A DNA stretch of 64,000 nucleotides from positions 5,448,001 through 5,512,000 of the forward strand of contig CP126197.1 in assembly GCA_030272155.1 (NCBI GenBank), in the 5' to 3' direction. Both the position numbers and the translations under genes were made by a program. The notes under the pieces were generated by a model. The model was not told the origin of the DNA, made no database searches, and saw nothing but the letters and a program-made list of their open reading frames with translations. This DNA comes from Tetradesmus obliquus. Its lineage: Eukaryota > Chlorophyta > Chlorophyceae > Sphaeropleales > Scenedesmaceae. This document shows positions 57,265 through 64,000 of this stretch, in pieces. Numbering within the stretch: the stretch's first letter is position 1; the number at the start of each line of letters is the position of its first letter.

Positions 57265-60200
57265 CTTTGTTTTCCTGCATGTGATGCCTCCCTTCGATTC
57301 TGAGATGGTGGAGCCCGTGCATTTGCCGCTGTCAACACTATTATGCACCTGCTGCTGCTGCTGCATATGTTTTCCTGCAGGTGATGCCCCCCTTTGATCC
57401 TGAGATGGTGGACCCGGTGCATGAGCAGCTGTCAACACTATGCTGTCTCTGCTGCTGCTGCTGCTGCTGCTGTCTTTATTTCCTGCAGGTGATGCCGCCC
57501 TTTGACCCTGAGATGGTGGAGCCGGTGCATGAGCGGCTGGCGGCCAAGGGCGTGGAGCTGTGCCTGGGGGACGGCCTCAAGGCTTTCGAGCAGCAGGTGC
57601 GGCTACGCGCTGCAGGCAGTGCGGGTGTGAGGCACAATCTCGGAAGACAAGTGCAGGCAGCAGCCAAATTGCACTGGCAGAGGTGCATGCAAAAGAGCAA
57701 CCAGGCGGATGTCTGATATGGTTTAGGTATGCAGTGCTTGAGGGGTACTGTATTGTGTCGCACATAAGCAGCCACAGAGCACAACATCATGAAATGTGCG
57801 CGCATAAAGATGATTCATGCATGCTTGCAGGCCGGCGGCAACGGCTTGGTTGTCCACACCGCCAGTGGCAAGGCGCTGCCCGCTGACCTGGCGCTGCTGG
57901 TGGTGGGCGTGAGGCCAGAAACAAGCCTGGCAAAGGAGGCCGGGCTGACGCTGGGGCAGCGCGGAATTGCTGTTGATGCGCACATGCGCACCAGTGACCC
58001 CAGCATCTATGCAGTGGGTGAGTGTAAGCAATGAGGTGGTGGGTGCTTTCTCCTGTCAAGGTGGAGGTTGTTGCGCTGAACCAGCACGCTTGAGCAGATG
58101 CAGCACCCCAGCATGCACACAGTGGGTGGCTAAATTTGCACATATGCGCCTGTTGCCTGTTGTGTTGTTGGTATCATGCTGCTGCAGTTTACTGGCGCAC
58201 ATGCGCACCAATAACCCTAGTATCTACGCAGTGGCTGGGTGTATGCGGCTGTTGGGTGGCTGCTGGTGTGCGTGTTGCCGCAATGTACGGTCATGCTGCA
58301 TCATGGAGACTGGCCAGAAACGCTTCTGCTGGGCTGTTGCAATGCACTGTGGCTTGCACATTTTGGGTGTGCTGTAGATGTGCACCCGCGACTTTCACCC
58401 TGTACCTTAACCCGCACCCAGACCTGGATCCCAATCTATTTTGTATGATGATTTGGTCTTGCAGGTGACGCCGTTGAGATCAAGGACTGGGTGACCGGCC
58501 AGCAGACGCTCATCCCGCTGGCAGGGCCGGCCAACAGGCAGGGCCGCATCGCTGCTGACAACATCGCGGGCAGGAGCAGCACCTTCAGGGGCAGCCAGGG
58601 CAGCAGCGTAGTGGGGATTTTCGGGCTGACATTGGCAGGCACAGGTGCCAGCCTGGTTGCTATGTGGATGCAATGGGTTTCTTTCTGCGCGGGCTTGCTG
58701 GGCAGCATGCTTGCAGGACAGCAGTCGTCAAGGTTGAGGGCGTCATGCCAAATTGGATGCTTGCAGGACAGGTTGTTGCTGGGCACATCACACACTGCAC
58801 ATATGCCAAGCGACAGTTATGCCTTGGTGGAGGCCACATGCATCATAGGCAATGGGTCAGCAATGTTCTCTCCTGGCTTGTGTGCAGGTGCGAGTGAGAA
58901 GACGCTGAAGCGGCTGTCCATCCCCTACCGCAAGGTGTACATCCACGCGGGGCACCATGCAGGATACTACCCAGGAGCCAAGACCATCGACCTCAAGCTG
59001 CTCTTCAGCCCAGAGGCGAGTTACTGCTTTTTCTGTTGAACCAATCAAACACGGCATGCTTTTTTGATGGCATGTTATAGAATGTGGTTTGGTACACAAG
59101 GGAAGTACGTCGACGCACCTGATGGAGGGGGTGGTGTGACGAGGCATCAAATGCACCTGGTACTGCGAACGTTGCAGACCATTGACCATGCAAGTGGCAG
59201 CCTCATCAGGACTGGACAGAGTGATGCTTTTCAGCGTTGTTACAGATAGCATATGTACAGTGATGTTGCCCCCGCTGCCTCGGCCTCTGCCTGTGCCTGT
59301 GGATGCTGCAGCCTGCCCCTCTCGCCGAACGGTAAGGTGCTGGGCTGCTGGGCAATGGGCGAGGAGGGTGTGGAGAAACGCACTGACATGAACAAGTCTG
59401 ATGATCTTACTGCTCACCTGCTTGTTGCGACCGCATGTGTGGGGAAACGCAATACCCCTTGCAGGACGGCAAGGTGCTGGGCTGCCAGGCAGTGGGCGAG
59501 GAGGGCGTGGAGAAGCACATGGACATGTGCACTTCTGATGCCCCAGCTGCGTGCCTGCCTCTCTGTCCTTGTGTGTAATCGCCTTGCAGGACGGCAAGGT
59601 GCTGGGCTGCCAGGCTGTTGGCGAGGAGGGCGTGGAGAAGCGTGTTGACGTGGTGGCTGCCTTCATGCAGAAGGGAGGCACCGTGTTTGACCTGGAGGAG
59701 GCGGAGCTGTGCTACGGTGAGCTGTGCTGCATTCGGTAATATTCAAACATAGACGAGGTCAACGGCAGGCAAGCAGTGCACATGTGCAGAAGGGAGGCAC
59801 AGTGTTTGACCTGGAGGAGGCGGAGCTGTGCTACGGTGAGCTGCGCTGCATCCAGTAACATTCAAACGTAGACAAAGTCGACGGCAGGCAAGCAGTGCAC
59901 ATGTGCAGAAGGGAGGCACAGTATTTGAACTGGAGGAGGCGGAGCTCTGCTACAGTGAGCTGTGTTGATGTGCCGTGGCCTGCTGCTGCTGCTGCTGTAG
60001 CATGCACGCTGTGCCGCATGCAGCACTAAGCACTGTAAATCATGGGTGTAATTGTGGTAAAAGGTAGAGCACTTGATATGCTCAGGGCAGCTGCAGCCGC
60101 ATGGTGCCCTAGAAGCAGAAGCATGCAGCTCAGACAAACTGCCTGTGCAGGACATTGAAGAATTGATGCTGCATCTCTGAGCTTGGTCTCGTGTGTAAGG

Positions 60201-61241
60201 CTTCTGTGCAACTGCACATCTAACCAGTTTGGTCTGCTGCCACACTGCTGCAACATGCCGCTGCTGCTTTGTCATGCCCCTGCAGCGCCGCAGTATGGCA
60301 GCGCCAAGGACCCCGTGAACCTGGCGGGCATGGTTGCGTCCAATGTGATGCGTGGTGACCACCCAGTGGAGCACTGGGATGCAGTGGACTGGCCGGCTGT
60401 GGCCGCAGACCCCAGCGCACTCATCGTGGACGTGCGCGAGGTGCGCAGCAAGTAGATAATGGGTATATGAGAGCGCACACGAGATTGGAATGCAGCTGCA
60501 GCTACAGCGTCAAGTCTCGTGCCTCTTGCTGTGTCTATGCCTTTGCACTGCCGCCATGCCTCCTGACACCAATCATGCTGCGTGCGTCTGCATGCTGCGA
60601 ATGCCTGTGGCATGTTCAAACAATGTTGCTGCACGCTGCTGCTGGACTGTCCTGCCTGCAGCCTGGTGAGGTGGCCAGGGGTGCCGTGGAGGGCGCTGTG
60701 AACTTCCCGCTGAGCAGCTTGCGGGAGAAGCTGCATGAGCTGCCGCAGGACAAGAAGCTGTACGTGTACTGCCAGGTGAGGGGTGGGCGGTACAAATGTA
60801 CTGCCAAGCAAGGGTGCATGCACCGTGATTTGACTCTGCGTTGTTGCTGTTCGTTTAATGTTCTGGCCAACAAGCGGCCATGCTGCACGTGCACCTCCCG
60901 GCTGCTGTGCCAGCTGCTGTACGTATCTGTCTGCTGCACTACAGCCACTCAGCGGTACCTTGCAAGTATTAGCAGCTGTCTGCACTGTGCTAAAACCGCT
61001 ACACTTCTGCGTGTAGCAAGCTGTGCCGATGCTGCATGACACTGTGCCCAGCGCTCGTTCTCTGCCAGCCAGCTACTATGTGTTTCGGCGACGCGCATGC
61101 CGCACTGTTGTATCCTGTGCTGCCCTTCTGCTGCAGGTGGGCCTGCGCGGCTACAACGCCACGCGGCAGCTGCTGCTGGCAGGCAAGGATGCCGTCAACG
61201 TGTCTGGCGGCTACCGCAGCTGGCAGCAGGCCAAGCTCTGA
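54266..61241 (+). CDS. CoA-disulfide reductase fused to a rhodanese domain
   Basis: Exons: 54266-54476, 55074-55153, 55503-55601, 55893-56047, 56753-56891, 57489-57596, 57831-58017, 58465-58644, 58888-59015, 59590-59716, 60286-60440, 60662-60775, 61137-61241, giving 595 residues with every phase matching. The intron after 59015 has a GC donor. Seen: a basic, Ser/Ala/Leu-rich N-terminus of about 50 residues, likely an organelle transit peptide; FAD motif VVGGVAGGASAAARL; redox Cys ~86 in SFANCGLPYFIGD; NAD(P)H motif GGGFIG (~201-206); a second FAD contact (SIYAVGDAVE); dimerisation domain; rhodanese with catalytic Cys ~560 in YCQVGLRGY. Known: bacterial CoADR-RHD enzymes reduce CoA disulfide or persulfide with NAD(P)H. 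The order of domains and both active-site cysteines match that group. Inference: organellar CoA-persulfide/disulfide reductase, probably of bacterial origin. Confidence 0.92.
55110..55243 (+). repeat. Donor-side duplication, YFIGDIIE exon end
   Basis: Exon ends at 55153 and 55243, spacing 90 bp. The intronic copy has altered residues. Confidence 0.65.
55990..56253 (+). repeat. Donor-side duplication, LPGVDLPGIFSVKTV exon end
   Basis: Exon ends at 56047 and 56253, spacing 206 bp. The first is continuous with the exon. Confidence 0.88.
56430..57070 (+). repeat. Junction duplications of the NAD-motif exon
   Basis: Acceptor-side copies coding AIKAWIAEHSVK and VVVGGGF start at 56430, 56595 and 56753 (spacing 165 and 158 bp); the third continues. 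A donor-side copy of the exon end lies at about 57015-57070. Confidence 0.92.
57160..57540 (+). repeat. Acceptor-side array, VMPPFDPEMVEPVHE exon start, 4 copies
   Basis: Starts at 57160, 57281, 57381 and 57489 (spacing 121, 100 and 108 bp), three preceded by a CTG tract. The second copy has lost its acceptor (CTGCAT instead of CTGCAG). The fourth is the exon. Confidence 0.93.
57975..58236 (+). repeat. Donor-side triplication, DPSIYAVG exon end
   Basis: The real end is 58017. Copies end near 58125 and 58236; both have substitutions. Confidence 0.78.
59328..59660 (+). repeat. Acceptor-side triplication, DGKVLGCQAVGEEGVEK exon start
   Basis: Copies start near 59328 (eroded acceptor), at 59465 and at 59590. 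The third continues. Confidence 0.88.
59668..59957 (+). repeat. Donor-side triplication, KGGTVFDLEEAELCY exon end
   Basis: Exon ends at 59716, 59835 and about 59955 (spacing about 119 bp). The first two keep GTGAG donors; the third is altered at the junction. Confidence 0.9.
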
Positions 61242-63061
61242 GCGCAGCATGGTTAGTAGTACCACTCCAGGGCTGTGTTGCGTGGTGGCTGTGCAGGGGC
61301 TTGCAGCAAGTGGCTTAGGTGTGAAGCTGCTGCTGGCGGCAACTGGAAAGGGCCCCTCCTGCTCCGATGGGGCGCGGGCCGATGGCATTGTTGCAATGGC
61401 TGAATGGGTAGCTTGCTTATTAAGCTGCTGCTGGCGCCGCCTGCCGTCGCGAAGCTGCAGCTGTGACTGGTTAAGTGTGTGTAGTAAGCTTGCGCTTCAG
61501 GCAGATGTGCAGACCGTCTGCATGCCACGTGACGTGGTGGAACCATCTGCATGAAGCGTTGTGGAACGGGTGGCTGGACATCCATCATCTGTTGCTGCTG
61601 TTGCAGCAGCCTCGCCAAGGCCAGCGCTTGTGCTGCCCTGACCAGTTGTGTCCTGAATGTGATATGTGCATATTCATGGACTGTCTGGCATTCTGCTTAG
61701 TGGCTGCTGGCCTAGCCCAGCTGTAACAGTGCACCAGTGAACATCACGATTTCGACAACAAAAGCAGTCCCATGCTACTGCAACAGCAAGAACAGAATGT
61801 AGCAGTTTGTTTGGACTGTGATGGCATACGTTGTGAAAGTGCTGTCATGATCAACTTGGACGTGAAATTGCAGGCATGAGTACTGCGTCCGTTCAAGCAT
61901 ATCATATTCAATGCACATATGGCGCTGTGTATGCTCAGGATGCAGGCTGCCAACTCAAACACTTGGTACAGGACTTGAAAACCATTGTATGAAATGGCCG
62001 ACTGCTCATGATCATTGTCTATCCTTGTTGCACCAATGCAAGATGGACCAGATTGTTTATACCAATAGAGATCATATCTTTATGTTGCTTCTTGCAGAGG
62101 TGTGTGGGCATGCACAATGTCACAGTCGCAGGGACTACCCCATTTCGGCAGCAGCTTACAGTCAAATCGATCTAGTGCCACGTGGCTGGGTGGGTGGTGG
62201 CCGGAGGCTTCATCCCGGGTTCTACCTGGGAGTGGCACGCATGTCAACAGGCACTGCATAGATGTGCGAATATCAGGTTTTTTGGTCAAGACAGTGTTAG
62301 GGCACACCCTCACTTTTTCAAGGGGCATCGGGGATCCCAAGGCAGCGATCAGGTGTGTGTCTTGCACACATGCAAGGAAACGTCCGTCCGGGATACGGAG
62401 TTGCAGATTGATTGCTCGATAAGGAGTCACAGATTGATTTGGCGTACAGTCCTACAGGCCCTGTATGTGTACTTGACATATGTCACTGACAGCGCTGTTA
62501 GTGCTAGCAATGCTGTCACTTGATGCTGTGGGATTATGGTGAAATGATACGGCCTCAATAAGGCCCGTGAAACTCAGACAGCACTTTCTCATCACCAGTG
62601 GTTGACCCCTTGGCAAGCCCTTGACATGCCACGGCCAGTCATGGCGGCAGACAACACCCCATTCTAGCAGCAGGTTTGGCAGCAGCTGCTGCCGATGGCG
62701 GGAAACGGACACCCCGGAACACCCATACAGGGGGGCCCCAAACGTCTGGCCTACGACAGCTCCAAATCATAAATTAATATGCTCAGTCCAAAACAAAGTA
62801 ATGCTTGATGGCAGTGAAAAGCAGCATACATAATGACCACAACAGGTTCGCAGCTTAAAACTTTGCTGCAGGCAGCCTTTTCACTGTTATCGTGAAGATT
62901 CGCTCACCAGTGAGCGGCTATCATGATCGCTGCGTTGCGTCGCGCACATTTGTGCTTCGGTTCACTGAAGCGAACGCAGCTTTCGGACTTGCCTGATACG
63001 CTGCTGCTTTGCAACCGCAACTCCTTGTGCCAGCTTCGGATCGCCGTCATTGAAACATAAG
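61242..63061. other. Intergenic region, 3' flank of CoADR and upstream of the last gene
   Basis: No supported gene. A TGTAA at 61722-61726 could be the poly(A) signal of the CoADR gene if its UTR is about 480 nt. Confidence 0.45.
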
Positions 63062-63936
63062 ATGTTACGTAGGTACACGGACGAACAGATATTCAAGCTG
63101 ATCGACGCACTAAGCGCAAGTCTGGGCCTGCAAGGCCTGGCCCGCCTCGCAGCAAGCAGCAAGAGCCTACGCGACGATTGCTTCAAGCTCGTTCAACGAG
63201 ATGCTGTCAACCTGCTACAACAGACGTTGACTGCAGCTGGTGGCCTCCAGCAGCACCTGCAAGCAGTTGCCTGGCTACTGAAGCACACACCTGCCACCAG
63301 CCCAGAAGCAGCAACAGCAGCAGCAAAAGCAGCAGTGGCAGCAGCAGCAGCAGCAGCAACCGCAGCAACCGCAGCAGCCTCTCACGCCAAAGATAATGCA
63401 GCAAAAAACATATTGATGCAGCTTGGTACCAGGTCAGGGCAACCAATATGTGTACATTTTTGGATAACTCTCCTGCCGTCTTTGCAGCAGCTGAAACGTC
63501 CCAGCAGCACGTGTTTGCTCAATTGAAGAGCTTGCATGCCCTGGAAGCAGCAGCAGATGCAGCATCAGAAGCAGATGCAGCATCAGCAGCAGCAGCATCT
63601 AAAGCAGAAGCAGCGCACGCAGCAGCAGCCGCAGCAGCAGCAGAAGCGGAAGCAGCAACAGCAGCAGCGGACGCAGTAGAAGCAGAAACGACCAGAGAAA
63701 TCAAAGGCTTACTGGCTGCCCTGCCAGTGGAGGCCCTGCTGCAGCTGCCAGCACTGCCCCTGGCCTGGGCAAAGCGGCTGCTGGCGGCCGGCGTGCGCAT
63801 CACCTGGGCACAGCTGCTGGAGGCAGCACGCAGCAACGTGCTGGGAGTGGAGGTGTGGGTGCTGGCGCTGGACGGATTGGGCATCCAAACAGGCATTCCC
63901 CCAGCCGCGTTTGCAATGGTTCGTGGCGAGGACTGG
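63062..63936 (+). CDS. Ala-rich helical protein, 5' part only, family unknown
   Basis: Exons 63062-63425 and 63488-63936 join in phase; a GTGAGT donor at 63937 shows the gene continues past the window. About 271 residues are visible. Seen: an N-terminal helical block (LIDALSASLGLQGLARLAAS) that recalls an F-box or similar three-helix module but lacks a clear F-box signature; two long Ala/Glu runs coded by GCA repeats; then a compact block (LPVEALLQLPALPLAWAKRL and VEVWVLALDGLGI). I recall similar LPVEALLQLP-type proteins as large multi-copy families in green algae, but that is memory, not a search. Start: the ATG at 63062 opens the frame. Confidence 0.65.
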
Positions 63937-64000
63937 GTGAGTGTGCGCTGCACATGCTCTTCTGCGAGGTGCACCCAGTCGCGCCAGCAATCCCATAATT

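Overview
The window reads as nuclear DNA of a green alga (Chlorophyta, probably Chlorophyceae). It is rich in CAG/CTG tracts, its genes are split into many short exons, introns are short with GTGAG/GTGCG donors and TGCAG acceptors, several genes have TGTAA-type poly(A) signals, and the gene set includes a plant-type inactive FtsH and a TKL receptor kinase with a beta-helix-like ectodomain. I rebuilt nine gene models by hand from splice sites and reading phase. Eight of the nine close to a stop codon with every exon phase matching. The last runs off the right edge of the window.

Layout: (1) 1-8733 (+) the 3' part of an FtsHi1-like plastid pseudoprotease; (2) 9590-14740 (+) a gp78/AMFR/RIN2-type ER RING ubiquitin ligase; (3) 17184-19582 (-) a small EF-hand-like membrane protein; (4) 20314-25426 (+) a TraB/PrgY-family protein; (5) 26212-27650 (-) a four-helix tetraspanin-like protein; (6) 28477-41330 (+) a giant coiled-coil, Gln/Ala-rich protein of about 2,734 residues; (7) 41331-45562 mostly featureless; (8) 45563-53152 (-) a receptor-like TKL kinase; (9) 54266-61241 (+) a CoA-disulfide reductase fused to a rhodanese; (10) 63062-end (+) the start of an Ala-rich helical family protein. 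Genes 3/4, 5/6 and 8/9 are head-to-head pairs sharing 0.7-1.1 kb of upstream DNA. The genes share no obvious pathway.

The most striking signal is structural. Most of the larger genes are riddled with tandem duplications of roughly 85-260 bp, most often 100-150 bp, that straddle an exon-intron boundary. Where the unit spans a 5' splice site, the first copy carries the phase-correct exon and later copies lie inside the intron. Where it spans a 3' splice site, the last copy is the real one and earlier copies are intronic fossils. In the FtsHi1-like gene 16 such arrays cover nearly every junction, with up to six copies each. Two genes show the same thing across the stop codon. This looks like intron growth by repeated duplication of splice junctions that leaves the protein unchanged. 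Many 3' splice sites are also preceded directly by CTG-repeat tracts.
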